From positions 4,321,001 to 4,385,000 of the forward strand of contig NZ_CP036433.1 in the NCBI RefSeq assembly GCF_007751035.1: 64,000 nt of DNA, read 5' to 3'. Each line of letters begins with the position of its first letter. Position 1 is the stretch's first letter. The stretch is from Lignipirellula cremea. Its GTDB lineage: Bacteria; Planctomycetota; Planctomycetia; Pirellulales; Pirellulaceae. The position numbers and the translations under genes were made by a program. The notes under the pieces were generated by a model. It was not told the origin of the DNA. It saw nothing but the letters and a program-made list of their open reading frames with translations, and made no database searches. Shown here in pieces: positions 26,762-35,770 of this stretch.

Positions 26762-26787
26762 CCGGGCGCTAGCCCCCGGTTTTTTTT
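26762..26787 (+). terminator. Rho-independent terminator after the kelch-like gene
   Basis: A CCGGG...CCCGG stem (26762-26766 with 26775-26779) around CGCTAGCC is followed by eight T residues (26780-26787). It ends the plus-strand transcript 68 bases after the stop codon. Confidence 0.75.
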
Positions 26788-26934
26788 GGCAGCACAGCAG
26801 CACGGCCGAAATCGCTCACTCTAAGATGGAAGATGGAAGATGGACGCAGCACCAGGGGACTTCGCCAGATGCCCCTCGTGCCATGCGCGGAAGTCCGACG
26901 AAGAGGGACCAGCAGCCAGGTCCACTACAAATCA

Positions 26935-27450
26935 CTAGCGGTCGTTTTCGTCATCGTGATACGGCAGCATCATGCCCATCACGGCGATAATTTCGAGGTC
27001 GCCGGGCTGGCGGTTGACCCGGGCGTCGATCGCCACGCAGTCGCCGTTGCCGGCGTGGTACAGGGCGTCGTCAAGGTTGTCGCAGTAGTGCACGTGTCGC
27101 TGGCAGCCGTCGCAATGGCGCACTTGCGGATCGTCGGTGACGGACAGGCGGTCCCACACCTTGGGACATTGAAACCGGAAGCGGACCCGGCAGCGCTCGA
27201 TCGGCGGCGACGCATAGCCCAGCAGATCCAGCCAGTCGGGATCGATCAGCGGCCGCAAACGGGCCTGGGTCTGATGGAGGAGCCGGACGTCTTCCGGCAA
27301 GGCGGATCCGTGCTGCAGGTCGCACTGCACGCGGAGAAACTCGCCCCGCAGATCGCCCCCTTCTTCGAGAAAGTCGGCGTACACCCGACGCGGGTCGGGA
27401 TTGGAAGGGTCGGCCAGGATCGCTTCGATGAACACGTCTTCGAGATGCAT
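26935..27450 (-). CDS. TIGR02996-domain protein with a cysteine-rich C-terminus
   Basis: A 171-residue protein whose first 50 residues match the planctomycete repeat-companion domain TIGR02996 (EAILADPSNPDPRRVYADFLEE then RGEFLRVQCDL, consensus P-x-R-x-x-YADWLEE-x-G). The C-terminal part has CPKVW, HCDGCQRHVHYC and DCVAID, a spacing that could bind zinc. GAAGGAG lies 8 bases before the ATG. Function unknown; the domain is found beside or fused to repeat proteins and kinases in this phylum. Confidence 0.75.
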   Translation of the reverse strand: MHLEDVFIEAILADPSNPDPRRVYADFLEEGGDLRGEFLRVQCDLQHGSALPEDVRLLHQTQARLRPLIDPDWLDLLGYASPPIERCRVRFRFQCPKVWDRLSVTDDPQVRHCDGCQRHVHYCDNLDDALYHAGNGDCVAIDARVNRQPGDLEIIAVMGMMLPYHDDENDR

Positions 27451-27598
27451 GGTCCCTGCTCCTTCGCCCCTGGATTGCGCTCGCTGGCCGAACGACTATC
27501 CCTTATTATAAACAGCTCAAAGGGATTGTTTCGCCGGAAAAACAAAATGCGTCGTCCGCCGCGAGAGCTTCGGACCGTCAGCGCAGCAGGAACAGGGA

Positions 27599-27910
27599 AT
27601 GATCGCACGGGATACAAGCGACGACGCAGCAGCAACCGCGAAGCCGGGGCGCCGGCGGATCAAGTTCGGCATTGGCGGGTTGATGCTCATCATGCTGATC
27701 TGCAGCGTGATGGCGTCGGCCCTGTTTTATCTGGTCCGCGGACTGGGGAACCTGGACCCCGGCAGCTTTCGCCTGGGCGATCTGAATAATGCAAAGGTGT
27801 CGGGCGGCATGCAACTGGGGTTTATGCTGTTTACCCTGGCGTCGCCTGTGCTGTTACTGGTGCTGGCCAGCGTGGTGGTCAGCATTGTGCGCTGGTGGGG
27901 ACGGCGTTAG
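27599..27910 (+). CDS. Small two-helix membrane protein
   Basis: 103 residues with a polar, Arg-rich N-terminus, a transmembrane segment at about 26-48 (GIGGLMLIMLICSVMASALFYL), a 25-residue loop and a second segment at about 74-97, ending WWGRR. An AGGAACAGGG ribosome site precedes the ATG. Transcribed divergently from the TIGR02996 gene, with 148 bases between. No family recognised. Confidence 0.65.
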   Translation: MIARDTSDDAAATAKPGRRRIKFGIGGLMLIMLICSVMASALFYLVRGLGNLDPGSFRLGDLNNAKVSGGMQLGFMLFTLASPVLLLVLASVVVSIVRWWGRR

Positions 27911-28501
27911 GACGCGCGAGGGAGATTACTTTGCATTGTTAGCGGGTTGATTTGCAAAGGGGCAGTCGCAAAAAGTGCTTGATTTGGCCAGGCCAGGCTC
28001 CTACCTTTTCTCTGCAGGCTGCGAACTCCGTTTCCGATTCCGCTCGGGGGCTCTTCCACACACCCGCCGGCGTGCCGGTCGCCGCTTCTCCATTCCCATT
28101 TGCTGCGACCCTTTCCTGCGGACGCAAACCTTCTTCCCGCCGGCGTTATCCGCGGCTGTTTATGCTGCGCGGTTGGGCGCGCCGAGTGCGAGAAGACCAC
28201 TCGAAAGCGAAGAAAATGCGATCTGATACCACCATCCACGCCCGGCCAGGCGATGGAATTGCGGTTTGGCGCCACACCAATCGCCCCGCAACGCGAAGAA
28301 TTGGCGATTTGATACCACACGTCGATCGGGTTACGGGGCTGGACGGTCGAGCGCAAGCCGCCTGGCGCAAACGGGCAGGATCGCCCGTTCTTCAGGAATT
28401 CGAGGACGCGCCCTGTCAAGTTGCCTCAGCCAAGAGCTTCACGTCCCTCATGAAAAGAGGTGTCTCATCACGGAGTGCATAGCGTCTCGGCAACGAAGCG
28501 G
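27911..28501. other. 591-base region without a convincing gene
   Basis: Open frames here read on both strands without family similarity or good start sites. Two related 15-mers, GCGATCTGATACCAC (28218-28232) and GCGATTTGATACCAC (28303-28317), lie about 85 bases apart in the same orientation. The rest shows no recognisable RNA or repeat. Confidence 0.45.
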
Positions 28502-28972
28502 TTACGCCGGGTGGAGCTCGAAAATGGCTTCGACTTCGACGGTGATATTGCCGGGCAGCGAGCCCATGCCGACCGCGCTGCGGGCGCCGACGCCGTTTTC
28601 TTCGCCAAAGACCTGGGCCAGCAGTTCGCTGTAACCGTTGATCACGGCCGGGTGTTTGTCGAAATCGGCTGTGCAGTTGACCATACCGAGCGATTTGATC
28701 ACGCGTTTGACCCGGCTGAGTTCGCCCAGATTGGCTTTGAGGGTGGCCAGGATCGCCAGTCCGGTTTGCCGGGCCGCATCGTAGCCAGCCTGCTGGTCCA
28801 CTTCGCTGCCGACCCGTCCGACCAGCATCGTGCCGTCGGAATTGAGCGGGCCATGTCCGGAGACGTAGGCCACGTTATCGATAATCACGACCGGTTTATA
28901 AACGCCGCCCGGTTTGGGAGCCGGGGGAAGTTCCAGGCCAAGGGACTGCAGCTGTGCTTCGGGGGTGCTCAC
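28502..28972 (-). CDS. RidA/YjgF/UK114 family protein
   Basis: Trimeric Rid-family protein; RidA members hydrolyse reactive enamine/imine intermediates from PLP enzymes. The 156 residues contain the family core [15 protein letters not shown] at the start and [19 protein letters not shown] at the end. The position of the RidA catalytic arginine (usually in R-x-x-V) falls in [12 protein letters not shown], so an arginine is available. The start is GTG, overlapping the hisI stop by 4 bases (28969-28972). It is longer than standard RidA (about 128 residues) at the N-terminus and may belong to a divergent subfamily. Confidence 0.85.
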   Translation of the reverse strand: MSTPEAQLQSLGLELPPAPKPGGVYKPVVIIDNVAYVSGHGPLNSDGTMLVGRVGSEVDQQAGYDAARQTGLAILATLKANLGELSRVKRVIKSLGMVNCTADFDKHPAVINGYSELLAQVFGEENGVGARSAVGMGSLPGNITVEVEAIFELHPA

Positions 28973-29364
28973 GAGGAAGACTCCTGGTTATAGATCTCGC
29001 GCGGATCTTTAAGTTGGGTGGCCGTAACGACCAGGGCGCCGTCGACGACCTGGCGAAAGAAACAGCTTTTGTACCCTTCGTGACAGGCTGCGCCAACTTG
29101 CTCAACCAGGAGCAAGATCGTGTCTGCGTCGCAATCGACGAAGATCGCCTGGACCTGTTGCTGGTGGCCGGACTCTTCTCCTTTTCGCCAGAGTCGCTGG
29201 CGGCTGCGGCTGTAATACACGGCGCGGCCGGTGCGCACGGTTTCGGCGTAGGCTTCTTCATTCATGTAGGCCAGCATCAGGACTTCGCGAGTGGAGGCGT
29301 CCTGGGCGACGGCGGGGAGCAGTCCGCCGTTGCGGGAAAAGTCCGGGCCAGTCATATCCGACAT
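28969..29364 (-). CDS. hisI: Phosphoribosyl-AMP cyclohydrolase
   Basis: Third step of histidine biosynthesis, opening the purine ring of PR-AMP. The 131-residue protein has the zinc/magnesium motif [21 protein letters not shown] with the second cysteine region following. The substrate motifs [14 protein letters not shown] and [18 protein letters not shown] are also present. It is the cyclohydrolase domain alone, not fused to the HisE pyrophosphohydrolase. AAAGGTG precedes the start. The coupled downstream rid gene suggests a joint operon. Confidence 0.95.
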   Translation of the reverse strand: MSDMTGPDFSRNGGLLPAVAQDASTREVLMLAYMNEEAYAETVRTGRAVYYSRSRQRLWRKGEESGHQQQVQAIFVDCDADTILLLVEQVGAACHEGYKSCFFRQVVDGALVVTATQLKDPREIYNQESSS

Positions 29365-29704
29365 GGTTCACCTTTGCGGGAGCGGTCCAGCCGGGCGGCG
29401 GCTCTTCCGATCCTGCCTGTGCAGGGAACGGCCGCCAAAACTGGAGGAATCTGTCTCAAGTATTGTATACCGAACAATCGCGAGGCGCGATACCAGCGGC
29501 GCAACACGCTATTTTTCAAGCCGCGTCCAGCCGGCAGTCGGAACCGGTCGATGGAGTTTCTGTTGCGAAAAAGATGCGACGCCGATCGTGACCGTTTGGG
29601 CGGATGCCCGTTTTCCTCATCGCCGTCCGTGGCCTGGAGGAATCGCAGGACGACTGGCGCCTGATACTAAAACTCTCCAGCGATGTTGCTCGAAAGGGGC
29701 TGTT
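29365..29704. other. Divergent intergenic region between hisI and the short GT2 gene
   Basis: 340 bases. A small inverted repeat ATTGT...ACAAT (29462-29466 and 29474-29478) flanks GTATAC-like sequence and could be an operator. No clear promoter pair or RNA was found; open frames read through without family similarity. Confidence 0.35.
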
Positions 29705-30379
29705 GTGGACCGATCCCTCAGTATTGTGTTACCCGTCTGCAACGCTCAGAAGCAGCTCGTCGAACAGGCGCCCCGCCTGCTCGAAGCGTTGTCCGATCTG
29801 GCGACGCGGTTTGAACTCGTCATTGTCGACGACGGCTCGACCGATCAAACCGAAGATGTGGCGGTCGAACTGGCCCGCCAGTACCCCCAGATCCGGTGCG
29901 TCCGGCATCGGTTGCCGAAAGGCCAGAAGGCGGCGATTGAAACGGGCCTGGAAGAGGCCAGCGGAGAGATCGTGCTGGTGCACGATATTGCCACGCCGCT
30001 TAGCGAGGAAGAACTGCTGCGATTGTGGTCGCTGCGGAATGAGAAAGAACTGGTCATGGCCCGCGCCGAACGGGAAGAGAAGTCCAGTTCCGCCGCGGTC
30101 GTTTATCGCATGATGAATCTGAACGACGCCCCCCGTCGGTCCACCGCAGGCATGCAGATGATTCGTCGCGAAGCGGCCGAGCAGGTCGTCGCCAGCGAGG
30201 CCGTCGCCCGGCGTCGTCCCGATGCGGGCCCGCAGCATCGGCTGGATCCCCGCATGGCGGCCGATAGCCGCCCCGGCGTCGATCCCGACGATCGCGATGT
30301 GTCGGGCCGACGTCCGCCCAACTTTCTCTCCCGGATGAACCGGGTGCGCAGCCGCTCGATATCGCAGTTCTCGGAGTAA
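29705..30379 (+). CDS. Short, reduced family-2 glycosyltransferase-like protein
   Basis: Residues 1-120 follow the GT2 nucleotide-sugar binding fold: SIVLPVCNAQ, ELVIVDDGSTDQTEDVA, KGQKAAIETGLEEASGEIVLVHDI. The usual DxD metal motif reads HDIATPL, with only one aspartate. The remaining 100 residues are Arg/Pro/Asp-rich and lack the acceptor domain, so the enzyme is either reduced or non-catalytic. The GTG start at 29705 is chosen because CGAAAGGGG lies 5 bases upstream. Total 224 residues against about 300 or more for active relatives. Confidence 0.7.
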   Translation: MDRSLSIVLPVCNAQKQLVEQAPRLLEALSDLATRFELVIVDDGSTDQTEDVAVELARQYPQIRCVRHRLPKGQKAAIETGLEEASGEIVLVHDIATPLSEEELLRLWSLRNEKELVMARAEREEKSSSAAVVYRMMNLNDAPRRSTAGMQMIRREAAEQVVASEAVARRRPDAGPQHRLDPRMAADSRPGVDPDDRDVSGRRPPNFLSRMNRVRSRSISQFSE

Positions 30380-30689
30380 GGGCCGTCGCGTTTTCCGGGA
30401 ATCGTTGTCGCTGCCGCTGCCGGCCGCATCAGGAACCGTCTGACGCTGGACCGGCTCACAGGAGCGATCTCTACTGATCAGCTGGTGCTGATGCGTTCTG
30501 GCCGGGCGGGCCGGTCGAAGCGATTATGGCGGCGGAGCCGGGCTCGGCTTTCGCGGCGAATCGCCGTGACGGGCGAACGGGCGAACCGAATGGCGTTAAC
30601 TGCTTGCCCTCCCCTTGCGGCGCGCCGCTTTCGCAAGCATTATTGGCTTACGCTGATAACTGCCCACCTTTTGTGAAAAGGCTGACTCG
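30380..30689. other. Intergenic region before the uronate-isomerase-like gene
   Basis: 310 bases of mostly GC-rich sequence. The last 60 bases are more AT-rich and probably hold the promoter of the next gene, but no hexamer pair stands out. AAAAGG, about 8 bases before the 30690 ATG, serves as ribosome site. Confidence 0.35.
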
Positions 30690-32072
30690 ATGTCGTTAGA
30701 GCTCCGCAATCGCCTGTTCAACGAGCTGAACTCCCTGACGCTGATCGATCCGCATACGCACATCAATCCGCATGCGCCGGCTTCGACGACGCTGGCCGAT
30801 ATTCTGGGGTACCACTATTACACCGAGTTGGCGCACTCGGCGGGCATGCCAAAAAGTGAGATCGAACAGCAGGATCTGGACCCCCGGGAACTGGTCGGCC
30901 GGCTGTTTGAGAACCTGGAGCCGCTGGCGAACACGATCCAGTACAGCTGGTTTGTGGAGATCGCCCAGGCGTTTTTCGGCCTGGAAGGGGACGAGCTGAA
31001 GTCGGGCGACTGGTCGACTTTATATGAAACGGCTTTGGCGAAAATGGCGGCCGACGACTGGGCCGACCAGGTGCTGGCGCAGAGCAAGCTCGAGGCCGTC
31101 TTCCTGACCAACTCCTTCGACGACGATCTGGAGGGTTTCGATTCCGACGTTTACATCCCCTGCCTGCGCACCGACGATCTGGTGTTCCAGCTGGGCGAAG
31201 AAAGCGTACGCGAGCGGCTGGCCAACACGACCGGCATCGAAGTTCACGATGTCGCCACGCTGGACGAAGCGATTGGAAAGCTCTTTGAGAAATTCATTTC
31301 CCGCGGCGTCCGCGCCTGTGCGATCTCCCTGCCGCCCGACTTTAGCCCGAAGAAAATCACCCCGGGCCGGGCCAATACGGCGATCGACGAGGTCTGCACC
31401 AAAGGCGCCGGGGCCAATGTGCAGCAGCATCGAGCGGCGGCGCAGTTCATCTTCTGGAAAATCGCCGAGTACTGCAAAGAGTGTCGCCTGCCGTTTGACC
31501 TGATGATCGGCGTGAACCGGAACGTTTATACCGACGGCGTGCATCAGGGCCGGGACCTGTACGACAGCCGCGTGTCGCTGATCCAGTACCGCGAGCTGTT
31601 TAACGCCTTCCCGGAAGTGAAATTCCCGATCTCTGTGCTGGCCAGCGTGACGAACCAGGAACTGGCGAGCTACGCCTGGATTTTCCCGAACGTGCTGACC
31701 AACGGCCACTGGTGGTATTCCAACACGCCGACCTTTATCGAGCACGACGCCTCGGCCCGACTGGAAGCGGTGCCCGCCACCAAGCAGATCGGCTATTACA
31801 GCGACATGTACAAGCTGGAATTCGCCCTGCCCAAGTTCAATATGTACAAGCGAATCCTGGCGAAGATCCTCAGCGAGCGATACGTCATCGACCGGAACTG
31901 GACGGAAGAACGGGCCCTGGCGCTGGGTCGGCAGGTGCTGCGCGGCAATGTCGACGCCACCTTCCCCGATCGCAAACCGCCGAAGATTGATTCCGCCATC
32001 TACAACGATCCGGCGCTGAGCGACAAGTCGAGCCAGCAGGAACCCGAAGCGGGCGGCTCTTCCATTTTTTAG
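30690..32072 (+). CDS. Uronate-isomerase-like amidohydrolase-superfamily protein
   Basis: A 460-residue TIM-barrel metal-dependent protein distantly like glucuronate isomerase UxaC. The metal motif is LIDPHTHINPH (H22, H24). The C-terminal part carries NGHWWYSNTPTFIEHD and IGYYSDMYKLEFALPKFNMYKR (first 20 residues shown in two pieces), matching the UxaC layout G-x-WW, then TDSRS-like YSD, then Y/F-rich R-x-L. Replacement of the UxaC TDSRS by SDMYK suggests another substrate. A strong terminator follows 38 bases after the stop. Confidence 0.75.
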   Translation: MSLELRNRLFNELNSLTLIDPHTHINPHAPASTTLADILGYHYYTELAHSAGMPKSEIEQQDLDPRELVGRLFENLEPLANTIQYSWFVEIAQAFFGLEGDELKSGDWSTLYETALAKMAADDWADQVLAQSKLEAVFLTNSFDDDLEGFDSDVYIPCLRTDDLVFQLGEESVRERLANTTGIEVHDVATLDEAIGKLFEKFISRGVRACAISLPPDFSPKKITPGRANTAIDEVCTKGAGANVQQHRAAAQFIFWKIAEYCKECRLPFDLMIGVNRNVYTDGVHQGRDLYDSRVSLIQYRELFNAFPEVKFPISVLASVTNQELASYAWIFPNVLTNGHWWYSNTPTFIEHDASARLEAVPATKQIGYYSDMYKLEFALPKFNMYKRILAKILSERYVIDRNWTEERALALGRQVLRGNVDATFPDRKPPKIDSAIYNDPALSDKSSQQEPEAGGSSIF

Positions 32073-32110
32073 AAGCAGGGCCCGTTCCCATCGCGGCCGC
32101 CTGACATAAA

Positions 32111-32147
32111 AAAACGCCAGGGCGAATGATCTTCGCCCTGGCGTTTT
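32111..32147. terminator. Strong bidirectional rho-independent terminator
   Basis: Perfect 16-bp stem (32111-32126 with 32132-32147) around TGATC. The arms start AAAACGCC and end GGCGTTTT, so each strand has a T-run at its 3' side. It serves the plus-strand hydrolase gene and the convergent minus-strand secreted protein. Confidence 0.93.
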
Positions 32148-32205
32148 CTGTTTCTGCAGCCAGCAAGGTTGCGGGCTCGGCGTGGAATCCTTGCGGTCGG
32201 ACTGG

Positions 32206-32913
32206 TTAGTGATCGAACAAAGAGCGAACACTGCGAGGCTGCGTGTAGGGCGAGCCGTAATTGCGCTGCTGCAAGGGATACTGCTGCGTGGGATATCCCT
32301 GGGCCGGATAACGCGGGTTCTGATACGCAGGATTCGGATAGGCTTGCTGGTTCGGATACGCTCGCTGGCTGGGATAACTCGGAGTCGGGTAGCGGTTGGA
32401 ATAGGACGGCTGGTACGGGAATCGCGGAGCCGGGGCCTGGTAGATGGGGACCACGGGCTTCAGTTCCTGCAGGTCGCTTTCCAGGTGATGGATGTCGGAG
32501 GCCATCTGTTTCAGGTGGCTGCGGACGTGTCGTGTGTCGCCGTGGATGTGATCGCGCGTGTAGCGCGACAGCTGGTAGTACTCAATCTCGCCCATCATTT
32601 CTTCCGTGTGATGCACCAGGGCGTCAAGCCGCGCGGCGATCGCTTGCATGCGGGGGAGGCTGCCGCGGTAATGCGCCTGGGAGTGCAGTTCGGCCGCCAA
32701 GGCGGTTACTTCGGCGGCGTCTTTGCTGAGATGGTCGTACCAGCGAGTGTGGCGGTAATGTTCGTTCAACTCCGCCTGGAGCTCGCGGGCCTGAGTCTGC
32801 AGGTCGAGCGCCATCTCATCGATGTGATGGTAAGAGTCCGCCTTGGCCGTGCCGGCTCCGACTACGCTGGCCAGCGATAGCACCACCGCGGTGAGTGTGT
32901 GAGTCCCGTTCAT
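32206..32913 (-). CDS. Secreted coiled-coil protein with Tyr/Pro/Gln-rich tail
   Basis: 235 residues of unknown function. A signal peptide (cleavage after GTAKA, about residue 25) is followed by a helical, His-rich region of about 130 residues (for example MALDLQTQARELQAELNEHY). The tail is a low-complexity region of YP-containing repeats (AYPNQQAYPNPAY). Such tails are common in planctomycete exported proteins and suggest an envelope role. It is transcribed towards the terminator at 32111. Confidence 0.75.
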   Translation of the reverse strand: MNGTHTLTAVVLSLASVVGAGTAKADSYHHIDEMALDLQTQARELQAELNEHYRHTRWYDHLSKDAAEVTALAAELHSQAHYRGSLPRMQAIAARLDALVHHTEEMMGEIEYYQLSRYTRDHIHGDTRHVRSHLKQMASDIHHLESDLQELKPVVPIYQAPAPRFPYQPSYSNRYPTPSYPSQRAYPNQQAYPNPAYQNPRYPAQGYPTQQYPLQQRNYGSPYTQPRSVRSLFDH

Positions 32914-33045
32914 GGAAATTCCCCGTAAGATTGGAAGCGTCGTCCGAACTGTCCTTTTTCGGACCAGCGGTGATGATGCACTTCGTGCGCCTAAACGCTT
33001 GCGGGGCAGGGGGCCGCGGGACGGAATGTGCCGAACCGACTGGCT

Positions 33046-33105
33046 GCTTTGGGTTTAGCAAAGGGGGAAATGCTCGTCCCCCCAAAGCCGGACCAGGGTC
33101 CGGCG
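33046..33105. repeat. Cluster of inverted repeats upstream of the secreted coiled-coil gene
   Basis: GCTTTGGG (33046-33053) pairs with CCCCAAAGC (33080-33088). Nested inside is GGGGGA/TCCCCC (33064-33069 with 33078-33083). A separate perfect stem GCCGGACC-AG-GGTCCGGC spans 33088-33105. The first could terminate or stabilise the pgk transcript arriving from the right; no T-run follows on either strand. Confidence 0.45.
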
Positions 33106-33211
33106 GTGTAAATTCTACAAAGGACGACCGGGCGTTTCCCAGCTTACGGGCACTGCAGGCGGCGCAGCGCTCGTGAGGGGCGGAAAGCAATCGACAGCGG
33201 CTGTTGATCGG

Positions 33212-34399
33212 TTATTTTTCGTCGAGCAGTTCGACGGCCTCGAATTTCTTCCCTTCGAGCATCTCCAGGCTGGCGCCGCCGCCGGTGCTGACGTGGCTGA
33301 CTTTGTCGGCCAGGCCAAACTGCTCGATGGCGGCTGCACTGTCGCCGCCGCCGATGATGCTGACCGCGTCGCTGGCGGCGACCGCTTCCGCGACGGCCCG
33401 CGTGCCGGCGTCAAAGGGGGGCATTTCAAACACGCCCATCGGTCCGTTCCAAATGACCGTTTTCGCCTTCTTGACGTCAGCGGCGTAAATTTCGGCCGTT
33501 TTGGGGCCAATATCGAGCCCTTCCCAGCCGGCCGGGATCTTGCCGGCGTCGACGTTCTGCTTGTTGCAATCGCCTTTGAAAGCGTCGCCGCAGGTGGAGT
33601 CGACGGGCAGTTTCAGCTTGCCGTTTGATTTGGCGATCAGCTCCCTGGCCAGTTCGACCCGATCGCGTTCGACCAGGCTGTCCCCCACTTCGCCGCCCTG
33701 GGCGAGGGAAAAAGTATAGGCCATCGCGCCGCCGATCAGCACTTCATCGCAGATGGTGAGCAGGTTCTCGATCACGGCGATTTTGTCGGTGACTTTCGCT
33801 CCGCCCAGGATGGCGACGAACGGCCGGCCCGGATTGGAGATGGCGTCGGTCAGGTATTCGATCTCTTTAGCGACCAGGAAACCGACGACCTTCGGCTTGT
33901 CGCCCATCGCTTTCGGCGTAGCGACCATCGAGGCGTCGGTCCGGTGGCATGTGCCAAAGGCATCATTGCAGTAAATGTCCGCGAGGCCAGCCAGGGTCTG
34001 GGCGAACTGGGCGTCGCCTTTTTTCTCGCCGGCATGGAAACGCAGGTTCTCCAGCACCAGCACGCCGCCGTCGGCCAGGGCGGCCGCTTTGGCCTGGGAG
34101 TCGTCGCCGCCGACATCAGACGCCAGTTCGACGGGGCAGTTGAGCAGTTCGGCCAGTTTCTCGGCTGCCGGTTTGAGGCTGTATTCGGCCTCAAACCCTT
34201 TGCCGCCGGGACGTCCCAGGTGGCTCATCAGGATCAATTTTCCCCCGCGATCCAGGACGGAGCGGATCGACGGCAGCGCCATCCGGATCCGGCGATCGTC
34301 GGTGACTTGCTGCTGGTCGTCGAGCGGGACGTTGAAGTCGACACGCATCAGCACTGTTTTGTCGGCGACATCGACATCGGCAATCGTTTTTTTGGCCAT
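33212..34399 (-). CDS. pgk: Phosphoglycerate kinase
   Basis: Glycolytic enzyme that makes ATP from 1,3-bisphosphoglycerate. The 395-residue length is standard for bacteria. N-domain substrate motifs are [28 protein letters not shown] and NDAFGTCHR; the nucleotide-domain motifs are [10 protein letters not shown] and [22 protein letters not shown] precedes the ATG by about 10 bases. The gene stands alone here, without gap or tpi beside it. Confidence 0.97.
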   Translation of the reverse strand: MAKKTIADVDVADKTVLMRVDFNVPLDDQQQVTDDRRIRMALPSIRSVLDRGGKLILMSHLGRPGGKGFEAEYSLKPAAEKLAELLNCPVELASDVGGDDSQAKAAALADGGVLVLENLRFHAGEKKGDAQFAQTLAGLADIYCNDAFGTCHRTDASMVATPKAMGDKPKVVGFLVAKEIEYLTDAISNPGRPFVAILGGAKVTDKIAVIENLLTICDEVLIGGAMAYTFSLAQGGEVGDSLVERDRVELARELIAKSNGKLKLPVDSTCGDAFKGDCNKQNVDAGKIPAGWEGLDIGPKTAEIYAADVKKAKTVIWNGPMGVFEMPPFDAGTRAVAEAVAASDAVSIIGGGDSAAAIEQFGLADKVSHVSTGGGASLEMLEGKKFEAVELLDEK

Positions 34400-34618
34400 C
34401 TCAGCAAGGTTCCTTGGAAGGGAAAACAGCGTTTCCAGGTGACGAAAACGGCGGCGAAAGTTGAAGCTTCACGAGCAGCATCCACTACCGGCAATGTAAT
34501 CTTCAGGCGCCATTCTTTGAAGGCGCCCCCGCCAGGACGCCGGTCGAATGCCGTAGACGAACTCGCCAGAGTTTGGCCGCTGTTGCCGAACGGTCACTCC
34601 CAAGTCTGGCTACTTTGG

Positions 34619-35707
34619 CTACGTGCGGGCCCGGCATTTGCCGGCCAGTTGATGTACGGCCGCCTTGAGACGTTCCACACAGGTTGCGATATCGGATGAC
34701 GGTCGTCGCCACGCGCTGAATCCGTACAGGCCCAGGAGCACCGCGCCGCTGGAGAGGGTCGTCGTGAGCGGGCTGCCCAGTTCGCGTCGGGCCTGGCGCC
34801 ACAAACGGTAGCCGCCGGGGGCGCCTCCAGCCAAAGTCACATACCAGGCGGCCCGGTTGGCGTACATGCGGATCGATGCGGCGGTTTGGGGATGGGCCAG
34901 CAGCGGATGATCCGGCGTCAGGTATTCATCGAAGAGTTCCAGTATGTCCGCATGGGCGGCCGCCCCGCTGGCCGACAAGCTTTCGCCATGCAGCCTGCGG
35001 GAGTAAACGTGCCGAGGCTGGAACAGGCCCGGTCCTTGCTGCGTAAGCCAGCAGAAGAATTCGAGATCGGTGCCGACCTGCCAGTCGGTGCGCAAGCCTC
35101 CTTTTTTCTCCCAGTCCGATTTGCGGAACATGATTCCCGGAAAGCCGCTGTAATAGCAGCCGCGCCAGACGAGCAGGCGAAACAGTTCCTCTCCGTTAAT
35201 GCGATAGCCTTCGGCGACCGGCGCCCCGGCGGCCTGCAGTTCGGCCGTAATGGCGGCAGTCTGCGAGCGGCTGCCTGGCCGGGACGTCTCTCCCAGTCGA
35301 TTGCACAGGCCGAAGACGACCGCCAGTTCGTGGTCGTTCGTCAGGGCGTTCGCCTGGGACGCCAGTTTGTCAGGCAGGAACTCGTCGTCCTGTTCCAGAA
35401 TGGCGATCAGCGGGCCCCGGGCCTGTTCGATTCCCCGGTTGAGCGGCCGGGCAGGCGAACCGCTGTTCCGGGGAGATTCGATCACCAGGAGAGGGCAGGC
35501 AGCAGGTTGAAACGAACGCGCCAGCTCGACGGTTGCATCTTGCGAGCCATCGTCGACCACGATAATCTCGCAGGGCGGAAGTGTTTGACGATCGATCGAA
35601 GCCAACGCGCCGAGCAGGAATCGCTCGCCGTTGTAGGTCGGGACCACAACGCTGACATCCAAGGGGAGATCCGTCAACAGTGCATTTCTCGCAAGGTCAG
35701 GCCGCAA
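34619..35707 (-). CDS. Family-2 glycosyltransferase
   Basis: Transfers a sugar from an activated donor, probably for surface polysaccharide. The GT-A core begins DVSVVVPTYNGERFLLGAL, followed by EIIVVDDGSQDATVELA and the metal-site region LEQDDEFLPDKLASQA. The C-terminal region (about 230-360) contains Tyr/Arg-rich helices but no clear membrane span. The frame opens at TTG 35707; a second TTG at 35677 is an alternative, and no ATG is available before the core. It is divergent from the rmlD-like gene, with 63 bases between. Confidence 0.87.
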   Translation of the reverse strand: MRPDLARNALLTDLPLDVSVVVPTYNGERFLLGALASIDRQTLPPCEIIVVDDGSQDATVELARSFQPAACPLLVIESPRNSGSPARPLNRGIEQARGPLIAILEQDDEFLPDKLASQANALTNDHELAVVFGLCNRLGETSRPGSRSQTAAITAELQAAGAPVAEGYRINGEELFRLLVWRGCYYSGFPGIMFRKSDWEKKGGLRTDWQVGTDLEFFCWLTQQGPGLFQPRHVYSRRLHGESLSASGAAAHADILELFDEYLTPDHPLLAHPQTAASIRMYANRAAWYVTLAGGAPGGYRLWRQARRELGSPLTTTLSSGAVLLGLYGFSAWRRPSSDIATCVERLKAAVHQLAGKCRART

Positions 35708-35770
35708 ACGCGGCGACGCGTTCTATCGGGAAACCGGGATCCGAACATTCTCTCATGCAAAGGCCGTGTT

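Noticed and set aside
28460-28993. 177-codon plus-strand ORF opposite the rid gene
   Set aside because: Antisense of a clear Rid-family gene.
31020-32231. 403-codon minus-strand ORF crossing the terminator
   Set aside because: Antisense to the uronate-isomerase-like gene and runs through a strong hairpin.
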